Source: JBEVJC01 sp040510375 (GTDB lineage Bacteria > Bacteroidota > Bacteroidia > Chitinophagales > Chitinophagaceae). Taken from it: a stretch of DNA of 64,000 nt. Below, piece after piece: positions 8,684-18,111 of the stretch. The stretch spans positions 1-64,000 of the forward strand of contig JBEVJC010000014.1 of the NCBI GenBank assembly GCA_040510375.1, read 5' to 3'. Within the stretch, counting starts at the first letter, position 1; each line of letters opens with the position of its first letter. The position numbers were made by a program, and so were the translations under genes. Under the pieces are notes generated by a model, which saw only the letters and a program-made list of their open reading frames with translations, was not told the origin of the DNA and did not search any database.

Positions 8684-11600
8684 TTAGGGTTTTTTCGGCT
8701 TAACGGGATTGGATGTTGTCGGACCCGCTCCCAGTGTTTTCTTAAATTCGGCTCGTATCGCTTTCTTCTGTTGCCCATCGAGGCTTTCTTCAAAAATACG
8801 CGCGCCGGGCGACGCAATCGCGTTCTTAAGATTTGCCCCTTGCTGCACCGCATCCTGCATCGCAAGGTGCTCATACACCAACGCTGTTTGTTCCGCATTC
8901 AACGGGCCAAATCCTTTGTCTACCGAATACCATTCCACAGTATCCCCTTTCCTTTCCTTGCCAGATACTGCTGAACGGCCTTCCTTACCTTTTCCGATAT
9001 AAATTTTATCTCCCTTCTTCGTCACTACATAGAACCCAGAACTGTTTAGCCTGTTACAAGCCGGGCCCGAAGCATTGTGTACAATCACTCCATTCTCCCC
9101 AATCACATAGGTTCCGTACTCGGTAACTTCAAAATTGTATACCTGTTCCGGGCTAAACTGCTTTTGGAGGCGAATGATCGAAATATAACGTCCAGATTTG
9201 GTGCGTAATGAGTCACCAGCACTCAATGAATCTGCAATCAGCCACCCGCGTTTGGTTAGGAAGGGGTGATCTCTGGTCGCCCGGATAATTTCATTCGAGA
9301 GTGTGATATAAAATAGTGTATCAGCAGGTAGCACGTACGAATTGTACACTTTGCGGATTTCTAAACCACCAATCGAATCACTGAACGATAGTACGGCATC
9401 GCCATCTTGCAAACTGGCAATCGGTTTCGGGCCGGCCTCGGTCTCCACTAATGTTTCGCCGGTCAAACAACCGCAGGGGCTGGGTACTTTTTTGATTAGC
9501 GGTGCCCCAAACTTTTTGAACCACCGGAACTTCTCCGCAAAGGTCAGGAATTTTTTCAGGGCCCCTCCAGACAGGATACCGGAAACAGTCTCACCTGCCA
9601 TGTATCCCAGCTCATATTGCCCCTGTTCGTTGCCTGCAATGATATTCCTGGCTTTCTCCTTGTAATCATTGATAATCATCTCAACGAATCCCACAGGATC
9701 TGAAGCGGCCGTTTTTATGGCTTCCGCAAAGGCATCCCGATATTCCTCATCTGTCGCCAGATTGTAAGCGGTTTTAAAGAACGCCACTACCGCAATGCCG
9801 TCGATAAACCCGTCAACGAATCCTGCCTCGACCGGAGTTAATTTTACTCCTAATCCTCTCAGTGTCTTGGACATCTCCGCGCCATCCAGATCAATAAAGG
9901 CGACCGGGCTGTTGCCAGCGAACTGGTAAGGGGTCCACCAAGGGAACTGCTTGGTTAAGGGATCGTTGCTCAGGAACCGACCCAATCGGGGGTCATAGAT
10001 CCGGAGGCCATAATCCTGTTGTTGGCCCACCCCTTTTACATCGTTGTCATTTTCCTTGCTATTGAAGCCATACCGGTATCGCTGTCCGTTGACTTCCCCA
10101 CGGCCTGGCATCAGCATGCCGAAGGGATAGTAATCCTGACGGCTCAGCACATCCGCATCAAAATAGGCCACCAGGTCAGGATTTCCTATGTCGGCCACAC
10201 CTAACTTTTTATCGCTGATTGTCACATGCACATTGCCCAGATGATCTCCGAGTTCGTAGCTCCGCTGACCTCGAAGGAATGCGATAATGGCCTGATGGGC
10301 ATTCCCGGATTTCATGTCCACTGTGCTGGCAAGTACACCCACCCTGGTTCCACCGTACAGATGGTGTTCCGTCAGTTTCAATGAGTACGCCTGGTACGGT
10401 TCCGCAACTGCGCCTTCTGAAACATACGTGGACATGACGTTGCCCTTTCCATCGCGGACATACCAGGTGCTGGTCTTCGTTCCAGTAGTGGCATTCGTTA
10501 CCGTTTTCGAAACGCGGTTACCGATTGCATCATAACTGTATTCAATTTTCGTGATCCCGCCGGGGTCACCCGTTTTGGTAATCGATTCGATTTTTCCATA
10601 GATATTCCAGCTGATACCCGTAATCCCTTCTGACGCATCCGTTACGAGATTACCGATCGCATCGTAGGTGTAGTTACCCACGTCTTGGTTGTCTAGGTCT
10701 TCCAGGTAAGCCGCAGACGAAATATTATCGCGAACATGGTCCAGCCGGTTGTTCACCAAGTTTCCCGTGATCGTTTTGGGATAATGGTAGGTGAGACTGT
10801 CCATACTGATGCCTGCGGGGCCACCCTGGCGCAGGTAATGCGTGATATTCCCGTTTGGATCGTAGGCAACCCTCTCCTTGTATTCAGGTAACAATGCCAA
10901 GGCACTCCAGTTGTTTGCTCCCGGGTCGAGTCCACCGAAAGCATCCATGGCCACCAGGCGGCTCAACTGGTCATACGTGTAATTAAATAACAGCGGCTGG
11001 AACGAACCTCCAATATGGGTGGCCATACTGCTGATGTTCCCGTTGTACTGCGGGCGGTGGGCCGCACTGAGATAGGAGGACACTGCGGGGAACGGATTGT
11101 TTCCTGATATGGCCACATAATCGCCACGGTAATAATTGAGCGTGTAGGAGAAAGCGTCCCTTGCAGTGAATTGGTTGGGAGATCCGGCATACCCGTCTTT
11201 TCCCATATCAAACTGCGGGTTTAAGGCCGTGCTGTTGTGTCCCTTCTCCCAATCCCGGAGGGTGTACGCATAGTCGATTCCCTGCACCTGCTGGTCTCCT
11301 AACACAACCCTTGCGACGGTTCCATGCTTGTAATATTGGTAGCGCGCTTCTTTTTCCCAATGAACCGAGTCGGCACTTGTTTCTACCAAGATTGGGCGAT
11401 TCTCGGCGTCAAAATCATAGCGATAGAAAAACTGGTCGGCTTTGCCCGGCTGGTACGCCACATGCAGGACATTCCCCCCCAGCAAGTCGTATTTGTACGC
11501 CACTTTTTTGAAACGGCTGCCATTGGCATTCATAGGATTGCCGGTACTCGCTACTGCTGAGTTTCCGTAATCCTGAATGAGTGTATCTGCGTTGCCGTGC

Positions 11601-14600
11601 ACATCATAAGTGAAGAAGGTAGCGTGGTTATATTGTTCACCTACCCCTTCCTTAGTAAAGGATATATAGGACGTCCGGTTCCGGAGGTTTCGCTGGACTA
11701 AAGGTGCCCCTGAAGCTCCTACGAAACCACCATACGGGAGGTCATAGACCGTGCGAGTGATATCTTTTTTAGTACCGCCCGGACCGGATAGCCAGTCTGC
11801 GAGTAATTGCGGATTACGCGCAATACCATCCGTCATGTGATTGGCTGTCGCGTTGGTAAAACCACCGACCTCGGTCATCCGGCCAATGTCATCGTACGTA
11901 ACATAGGTGTATTGCCGCTGGGTTCCATCCGGCAGACCGACTTGCTGGCGGGCATCCTGGGAAACTGCTGTCCTGCCCAGCCGGTCATACCAATAAAACA
12001 GGATGCCGCCGTCCGGGGAATTCCGGCTCACCAGTTCGTTCAAACCGTTGTAGCGGTATTGCGTGGCGAGGCCGTGCGCCGGTGCCAAATAGGTACCCGC
12101 ATCCCGGGCCACCTTTACACTGTCGTACCACGCCCTACGGAAATTCGGGTGCACCCCCGCCGGGGGAACCGTTTTGACAAGATTACCCGCCAGGTCATAG
12201 TAATACAAGGTATAGTGGTATTCACTTACTTGGTGCGTTACCGTGAATGATTCATAGTATCGGGCATTCAGACATTTTGCCCGATAGAATTCCTCAAACT
12301 TGTTGCGGACGGAATCCCGGTAAGCCAGAAACAGCTCCGTGCCCTTACTCACGGCAAAGAAATAATTATCCGAACAGTTATCAATCTCCGGCTCTTCCAC
12401 GCGGGCGAATACGCCTTCTTTTCGTCCGCAAAGCCGCGCGCTGTCCGTGCTGCAGGGAACCATTAGCGGACTACCACATCGCAGTGCGTACAAACTATCC
12501 AGTTGCTCAAACGTGAAGTTTCCTTTCAAACGGAAATTAAAGTAGCCGGTGAGCAAGTCCCTGCAATGGTATATACTATCCCTGCTGAATAGCACCTCAA
12601 TCCTTGGTCGGGTCTCCGGATCGGCCAAGGCCATCGAGTCCGTACTGCCGATGAACGTCTGGCTGTTCCCGGCAGTGAGCGCCGGGTTCATGAAACTGGT
12701 CAGTACATGCCCCTTATTCAGGTTAGAAAATTTCACATACGTCATCATCTGAATCCGGGAGTTAAACGTATACACCGGATTCCCCTGCACAGACAATCGC
12801 TGGTAAAGCGGGGTATAAGTCGAAATTCTTGCCCCGTTAAAGGCCGTTGTCAATTGGCCGTAAGTCAGCGTCGTATCCCAATTGGACGCCATGTTACACC
12901 AATAGATTTCCGGATTAAATGCGGCAGAAAGTACCGGACTCAATTTGAGGTTGATGCTATCGACCACCGCATTGCGGGACGTTTGCCCAAAATCAAACCG
13001 CGCAAACGTCAGGTTATTTCGGAACCAACGGGCAGCATATCCACTGTCCCGAAGTCCCGAACCGATCCACTTTTCCGGACTAATCACCTGGGCCGGCGGA
13101 TAGGGGTAGTGGATACCACCACCGGCCAGTAAATATTCCACGACTGGAGTAAAGGTTTCCCATCGTTTGACCGTGATCGTTCGGTAGCTCGCTGATCCCG
13201 GGTAAAGCGATGCAAAATCCGACAGGATGTTCTGCAGGGTATCGCAGGTGGCCACAGCCACATAGCCGGGGTTTACTCCCGCGTTCCCCAGCCCTGTCAC
13301 CCCGACGAACGGCGCAGTAGTGGAAGGGGCATAATAAGGTATGCCACATTGATCCATGAATGCCTTGTACTCCGTGTAGCTCTTACTATAGCCCAGCCTG
13401 GCATTCATAAAATTAGTGAAGAGGGCATAATACTGATTGCGTAAACTGTCGGTATTCGCGGTAATCCGATGGGCGCCCGAGAACTGGTTCAGGAAGCCGG
13501 AATAGGCCGCGGCCATTTCATCACAGTCGATACAGGCCTGTTCACTGCCGCATTGGAGCGCTGGGGGAATGACGATGGGTGCGGGTAGAAACTTGCATGT
13601 GATCTCATTTTTACACAAACCCAGCAATGTCTGGAGATCGGTCTCCGACATCGTTGTTTGCCGGGTCGCATTCACAAACGCAGCGAAAGAAGCATACCTG
13701 TCGGCCACTTTGACGTACCGGGTGTGTAAATCAGTAATCACGCTGCACTGGCAATCGCCGGGCTTTTCCCAGGCTTCCACCGGACCGTATGAAATTGGTT
13801 TTTCGTAAGTGGGTGGCTCCGTAATCAGGAACACATGGCACCCATTCGTATTGTACGGCTTCGCAATGCTGTCTGCATACTGACGAAGCACCTCATCAAA
13901 ACTCCTGAACCGGTAACCACTTGATGGGCGAACTGTACTGGATCCCATGGGATGTCCCTGATCGGACCCTTCCTGGCACACCGCGAGTAACCTTGGGATG
14001 ATGATAGCGGAATCGGCTGCATTGAAGTTACAGGTGCCCAGTTGCTTCCACCACCGCAATACATAGCTCAGGCAATTTTGGGAGTAATAGTCGCCCGCCT
14101 TGGTAGCGGATTGCTGCTGCAGCAGGGTTGCCTCCGACTGGTTAGTGGGCGGGGTAAAACCTGTGTTTGCCATGAGCTCACTGCCCTGCGCAAAATGGGG
14201 TTGGTGTCCGGCCGCCATGAGCGTGGCCGCTGAAACACCTGTTGAAGAACCATTGCAGGCGCTATTGACCTGTGTGGTAATGATCTCCCGTTTGATATCC
14301 AGGTACATTTGCCGGAATGTCCGCCAGGCCATGTCCAGGTCGCCCTCACACATAGTGGAGGCATCGAACGCAGCATTGTTATTCCCGTTGGTGGTGAAAC
14401 AACTGGAAGTATTATCTTCCTTGCAAAGCACATAGATACTGGCCAATCCCCAGGCACTGACTCCTGCGGAGCTGCCAATGTTATTATTCCGGTATTCCAG
14501 CAGATGGGTCTCCAGTTTATTTTTGAAGGTGTTGCCTGCCGTGTTATACATGGATGCGAGGGGATCATAGTCCGCAAATCCACTCGTGGCCGGATAACGA

Positions 14601-17347
14601 GTGAACGGGAATGTGTTGTTATTGGTCGGGTTCAGGTACCCTCTTTTTAGCGCTTCCTGGTAGGTTTCAACCGCCGCAAACCGCACGTCCCAGGCATGAC
14701 TCAACGGAAGCGCTTCATATTGCAACAGCTTGCAGTATTCCGGGTGATACGGCAGCAATGCGTTTGCCCAGCTCAACTTAAACTTCTGGGAAAAGGCTTC
14801 CGCACTGAGCTGGGATGGTTGCACCAATGCATTGGCCTGTTCATCAAACACATAATCCCGGTTCCCATCCGCATCCAGGTAAATCAATGGCTTCCGGAAA
14901 TGTGCTATGGTATCGGGGGCGTTTTCGTCATCGAGATCGGTATAAAATACGGAGTACTTATCTGTCTCTGCATCCGGATTTGCATACTGCCCCGACGAGG
15001 GGGTCAGGTCCAGCAACATCGCTTGCCGGATAGAACTAATTTCTGTAGTAGTCTGGCAAAGGGCCTGGCAATCCTCCTGGGCCTTTTTGAAAGCCTCCAG
15101 CGCCATCCCCCTGTATCCGGCAGAGTCCGCCACGGGTATCCCCGCCTTGGTCATGAAGCTTGCCCTGAATTCGGTCCACGTCCCCAGGCTATCCACACAG
15201 GAAGCGCAGGTGGGGATACACCCCGGCAACACGGCGAGCAAACTGTCCTGCTCGTTGATGAAGGAGGCGGTGTCCCTGCAAAGGTTCCGGCGGAAGTACA
15301 CCGAATCCCTGTAATACGCCAATGCCGCCGTGTTCACCATCAGTCGTTTGGTAATGTCATAATTACCCTCTTCCAAAAATCTGGAGAAATCCAGGCTGAA
15401 CGCGGTGGGAGCCGCACAGCTGGTATCAATGGATGCCAATGTAAAGTTCCGGACCAGGGTATCAAATGGCTGCCCGCCCAGCAACTGGTTACCACAATCA
15501 TCTGTTATCGTAATGGACAGATCATACAGGCAATTGTAACAAAACAGGGTACTGTCACAGCCTTCCAGCTGAAGGGTCTCCGGATCTAACCGGTACGAAA
15601 AATCGTAGGTTCCTGCCGAGGAGACCAGGAGACTTTTTTTGGTTTCCATCACCAACTCCTTCACTGTGTTGCTGCCCCCGGCAGCCAGGCTCTCGGTGAT
15701 CATCCGGGTTGTTTGTGACGGGATATCCTGGACTTTAATACTATCCGGAACTTCCCCTGCCAGCGCCGTTGCCACAATTTTGCCCAGCATGTTGGTGTAG
15801 GTTACACTATATTGACCATTGGAGCTTCTGGCCATGGTTTTCCCGTAATGGACGGCGAGGCCGGCTTCGGTGCCAAATAGTGCGTCCAGTTCCTGCTGGT
15901 CGGGACTGCCGTAATAAAACCGCCGTTCATGGCCACTTCCAATCCGGAATTTATCTCCGGGGAATGATTGACGGACGATTCGGCTGGTATTATCCGGTGA
16001 ATACTGCGTTTCCACAAACGGATAACCTTGCGCATCCGGCAGATAGGCATTCATCCCAGTATTTTTCTCCGGGTTACGATCGGAGTAATACCGGGCGGCC
16101 CCGCTGTCAGGAGACATGGGCAAGGCCCCGGTGTTACAGATCCCGCCCAGTTGCGAGGTAATATCAAAATCATCTTTTGAATAATTGTCGCCGTTGAGAT
16201 TCACATGAAAGTTCCGGGAATAGTGAATGATATTATCCAGCGTTGGTGCTGGCAGTACGTTCACTACTCCACGGCCCTGGTAGTCATAAAACCCTTCCGC
16301 GACAATCGTGGTACCGGTAAAATTATCTTTGGAGACCGCCTGGCGTTCCCGAAGGCTTCCATCGAAGTACTGGACCTTTGATTTGCGTTTGCCCTCTTCG
16401 GAAAAATTCGTCGTAGCCTGCCAATTGAGGCTGCGCTCATGGCCGTTGTACGCAAAGGCCCCCAATCCCCCGGTAAAATCAGATGACCATTGTGCGGGTA
16501 TCCGGGATTCCGGGTCCAACACTTTAACGGAACGCACCCTTACAAAAAGGGTTCCCTTATCATCGTACAACAAGGGGATACCATACTGGGTTGTTCGAAC
16601 CGTAACCCGCGAGGAACTATTCCTGAATACGGCCATGCTGCTGGGGCTCGCTGGACTACCATAGACGCCTGCGGCTAAGGAACTCGAATCGACATAAGTC
16701 CATTCCAAATCATACTCATCAGCGGCCGGCACATTTCCCCAAGAAACCATGATTTCATCGGCGCCCGTTCCGGCGGGTAAGGAAGCGAGTGTCAGGGCCT
16801 GAACGGCATCTTCCGTGCACGAAAAGTTGTACACCGGGTAACTATGTAATTCGTTTTCCAGGACCAGGTTCTGCCACACCCCCCAATCAGCGGTACTGGC
16901 GGTATCCAGTATCTTCACCCGTACACGATAGGCTCCTTCGAATCGATAGGTTGACTGGCTGGCGTAGATGCTATCCCGGAAATAACTAATGGCGAGCGTT
17001 TGATCCACCGAGTCGGTTGCTCCCCCTGCCCGGGTACTGAACACGCGGATCGATACCGTGGCATCGAAATCCTTCTTCAATAAAAAGGGGGAGAATTCAT
17101 TGATCCGCAATGTCACCCGGTTGGTTACCCGGTAGGGTTTGATCAGTTTACTATCCAGCAATGGATCAAAAAACTTGCTGTCTTCTACTGTGGCGGAAGA
17201 GTCTACGGCAATTTGCCGCAAGCTGCCGGCTAACACTTTAATTACCGGCGGATCAGAGGTGGCAAACGCCTTGTCTGAAAATTGCAGCAAACAGATAATC
17301 GCCAGCAGGAGCTTTCGAAAAGTAAACTGATTCATAAAAGACAGCAT
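8684..17347 (-). CDS. Giant YD-repeat/RHS polymorphic toxin with Hint and GIY-YIG-like C-terminus
   Basis: The 2887-residue exported protein (signal peptide about 1-30; Met5 is an equally plausible start) has several parts. Residues 30-1700 are a long region of beta-rich modules with many Cys and Asp. Residues about 1720-2450 are YD repeats (Tyr-Asp-x-x-Gly-Asn-Leu and relatives). The RHS core signature (Asp-Pro-Arg-Leu-Gly-Arg-Phe-Leu-Ser-x-Asp-Pro) is near 2450. Residues about 2625-2758 are a Hint/pretoxin autoprocessing domain, with Cys2627 in Cys-Leu-Thr-Gly-Glu-Thr and a terminal His-Asn (Asn2758). The last 129 residues carry Gly-Phe-Tyr (2771-2773), Tyr-Ile-Gly (2783-2785), Arg2791 and Glu2819, matching the GIY-YIG nuclease pattern. 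It should form an RHS cage and release a DNA-cutting domain. Its start overlaps the previous stop (TAATG). Confidence 0.88.
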   Translation of the reverse strand: MLSFMNQFTFRKLLLAIICLLQFSDKAFATSDPPVIKVLAGSLRQIAVDSSATVEDSKFFDPLLDSKLIKPYRVTNRVTLRINEFSPFLLKKDFDATVSIRVFSTRAGGATDSVDQTLAISYFRDSIYASQSTYRFEGAYRVRVKILDTASTADWGVWQNLVLENELHSYPVYNFSCTEDAVQALTLASLPAGTGADEIMVSWGNVPAADEYDLEWTYVDSSSLAAGVYGSPASPSSMAVFRNSSSRVTVRTTQYGIPLLYDDKGTLFVRVRSVKVLDPESRIPAQWSSDFTGGLGAFAYNGHERSLNWQATTNFSEEGKRKSKVQYFDGSLRERQAVSKDNFTGTTIVAEGFYDYQGRGVVNVLPAPTLDNIIHYSRNFHVNLNGDNYSKDDFDITSQLGGICNTGALPMSPDSGAARYYSDRNPEKNTGMNAYLPDAQGYPFVETQYSPDNTSRIVRQSFPGDKFRIGSGHERRFYYGSPDQQELDALFGTEAGLAVHYGKTMARSSNGQYSVTYTNMLGKIVATALAGEVPDSIKVQDIPSQTTRMITESLAAGGSNTVKELVMETKKSLLVSSAGTYDFSYRLDPETLQLEGCDSTLFCYNCLYDLSITITDDCGNQLLGGQPFDTLVRNFTLASIDTSCAAPTAFSLDFSRFLEEGNYDITKRLMVNTAALAYYRDSVYFRRNLCRDTASFINEQDSLLAVLPGCIPTCASCVDSLGTWTEFRASFMTKAGIPVADSAGYRGMALEAFKKAQEDCQALCQTTTEISSIRQAMLLDLTPSSGQYANPDAETDKYSVFYTDLDDENAPDTIAHFRKPLIYLDADGNRDYVFDEQANALVQPSQLSAEAFSQKFKLSWANALLPYHPEYCKLLQYEALPLSHAWDVRFAAVETYQEALKRGYLNPTNNNTFPFTRYPATSGFADYDPLASMYNTAGNTFKNKLETHLLEYRNNNIGSSAGVSAWGLASIYVLCKEDNTSSCFTTNGNNNAAFDASTMCEGDLDMAWRTFRQMYLDIKREIITTQVNSACNGSSTGVSAATLMAAGHQPHFAQGSELMANTGFTPPTNQSEATLLQQQSATKAGDYYSQNCLSYVLRWWKQLGTCNFNAADSAIIIPRLLAVCQEGSDQGHPMGSSTVRPSSGYRFRSFDEVLRQYADSIAKPYNTNGCHVFLITEPPTYEKPISYGPVEAWEKPGDCQCSVITDLHTRYVKVADRYASFAAFVNATRQTTMSETDLQTLLGLCKNEITCKFLPAPIVIPPALQCGSEQACIDCDEMAAAYSGFLNQFSGAHRITANTDSLRNQYYALFTNFMNARLGYSKSYTEYKAFMDQCGIPYYAPSTTAPFVGVTGLGNAGVNPGYVAVATCDTLQNILSDFASLYPGSASYRTITVKRWETFTPVVEYLLAGGGIHYPYPPAQVISPEKWIGSGLRDSGYAARWFRNNLTFARFDFGQTSRNAVVDSINLKLSPVLSAAFNPEIYWCNMASNWDTTLTYGQLTTAFNGARISTYTPLYQRLSVQGNPVYTFNSRIQMMTYVKFSNLNKGHVLTSFMNPALTAGNSQTFIGSTDSMALADPETRPRIEVLFSRDSIYHCRDLLTGYFNFRLKGNFTFEQLDSLYALRCGSPLMVPCSTDSARLCGRKEGVFARVEEPEIDNCSDNYFFAVSKGTELFLAYRDSVRNKFEEFYRAKCLNARYYESFTVTHQVSEYHYTLYYYDLAGNLVKTVPPAGVHPNFRRAWYDSVKVARDAGTYLAPAHGLATQYRYNGLNELVSRNSPDGGILFYWYDRLGRTAVSQDARQQVGLPDGTQRQYTYVTYDDIGRMTEVGGFTNATANHMTDGIARNPQLLADWLSGPGGTKKDITRTVYDLPYGGFVGASGAPLVQRNLRNRTSYISFTKEGVGEQYNHATFFTYDVHGNADTLIQDYGNSAVASTGNPMNANGSRFKKVAYKYDLLGGNVLHVAYQPGKADQFFYRYDFDAENRPILVETSADSVHWEKEARYQYYKHGTVARVVLGDQQVQGIDYAYTLRDWEKGHNSTALNPQFDMGKDGYAGSPNQFTARDAFSYTLNYYRGDYVAISGNNPFPAVSSYLSAAHRPQYNGNISSMATHIGGSFQPLLFNYTYDQLSRLVAMDAFGGLDPGANNWSALALLPEYKERVAYDPNGNITHYLRQGGPAGISMDSLTYHYPKTITGNLVNNRLDHVRDNISSAAYLEDLDNQDVGNYTYDAIGNLVTDASEGITGISWNIYGKIESITKTGDPGGITKIEYSYDAIGNRVSKTVTNATTGTKTSTWYVRDGKGNVMSTYVSEGAVAEPYQAYSLKLTEHHLYGGTRVGVLASTVDMKSGNAHQAIIAFLRGQRSYELGDHLGNVHVTISDKKLGVADIGNPDLVAYFDADVLSRQDYYPFGMLMPGRGEVNGQRYRYGFNSKENDNDVKGVGQQQDYGLRIYDPRLGRFLSNDPLTKQFPWWTPYQFAGNSPVAFIDLDGAEMSKTLRGLGVKLTPVEAGFVDGFIDGIAVVAFFKTAYNLATDEEYRDAFAEAIKTAASDPVGFVEMIINDYKEKARNIIAGNEQGQYELGYMAGETVSGILSGGALKKFLTFAEKFRWFKKFGAPLIKKVPSPCGCLTGETLVETEAGPKPIASLQDGDAVLSFSDSIGGLEIRKVYNSYVLPADTLFYITLSNEIIRATRDHPFLTKRGWLIADSLSAGDSLRTKSGRYISIIRLQKQFSPEQVYNFEVTEYGTYVIGENGVIVHNASGPACNRLNSSGFYVVTKKGDKIYIGKGKEGRSAVSGKERKGDTVEWYSVDKGFGPLNAEQTALVYEHLAMQDAVQQGANLKNAIASPGARIFEESLDGQQKKAIRAEFKKTLGAGPTTSNPVKPKKP

Positions 17348-18108
17348 TATAAGTTTGTACTACCCAAAAAGAGTTGGAAATTGTCGAATTCCTCGGTGAC
17401 CGCATATCCCGTAGCGGACTTCCGGAAGTAGCGTCCCAGATCAAAGAGGGATGTATTGATCAATGTTCTTGAATAATTGGAAAAACGGACATTCACCAGG
17501 CTGTATCGCTGCCCGGCTGTAAACAGGATCATTGGTGTGGCCTCCCCCACCAGTTGTTCAGAGAGCATTTCATACTGCGCATGACGTATCAGCCTTTTCT
17601 TTTTATCAATAATAAGAGTAACTTTCCGGCATCGCGCACCATCCGGTAAACTGCACTTCAATATGTATTCTGAGCCGTCGTCCGTTTGGCCGAGTTCCCA
17701 GTGCTGAAAACCGTTCTTCCACATCGCACTGTCGATCAATGTCACCGGGCCGACCGACAAACCCGGCGTTGCCGGTTTGCTCAGGTACATCAGTTTGTCT
17801 TCATTGAACAGGATCATTGCGGTAGTCCCGTCCGAGACAGCCGAAGTGCCATCCAGCTGATAGGCATATTTACTCCCTGCCAACGCGAATGATCCGTGTA
17901 GCGAATCAAATACCTGGTCCCTGCTTTCGAGGTAGGACACCGTGAATTTTAGGTCAAATGACAGGAATGTGCTATCCGTGTATTGCTGCATCACCTCCGC
18001 AAGGATCGCTTTCGGCTCCTGACTATAGGCATTGGACACTGCGCTGATCCATAACAATGCACAACAAAGGCGAAGGAGGCGGTACCGCCACATACGTAAT
18101 ACATTCAT
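17347..18108 (-). CDS. Periplasmic LolA-like protein of the RHS operon
   Basis: The 253-residue protein has a signal peptide (residues 1-30, ending Ala-Tyr-Ser-Gln). The mature part begins with an Ile-Leu-x-x-Val-x-x-x-Tyr helix and an alternating strand pattern (Phe-Asp-Leu-Lys-Phe-Thr-Val-Ser-Tyr, Tyr-Ala-Tyr-Gln-Leu-Asp) seen in LolA/LolB and related outer-membrane lipoprotein carriers with a half-barrel fold. No lipobox is present, so a soluble periplasmic protein is predicted. It lies between two giant genes, 3 bp after the upstream one and overlapping the downstream one, so it is surely part of the operon. It could act as a chaperone or carrier for the giant proteins or their lipids (inference). 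Confidence 0.65.
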   Translation of the reverse strand: MNVLRMWRYRLLRLCCALLWISAVSNAYSQEPKAILAEVMQQYTDSTFLSFDLKFTVSYLESRDQVFDSLHGSFALAGSKYAYQLDGTSAVSDGTTAMILFNEDKLMYLSKPATPGLSVGPVTLIDSAMWKNGFQHWELGQTDDGSEYILKCSLPDGARCRKVTLIIDKKKRLIRHAQYEMLSEQLVGEATPMILFTAGQRYSLVNVRFSNYSRTLINTSLFDLGRYFRKSATGYAVTEEFDNFQLFLGSTNL

Positions 18109-18111
18109 AAA

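Noticed and set aside
11807..15589. Plus-strand frames up to 297 codons antisense to the giant RHS gene
   Set aside because: No start context, no recognisable domain; the opposite strand carries the YD-repeat and RHS gene throughout.
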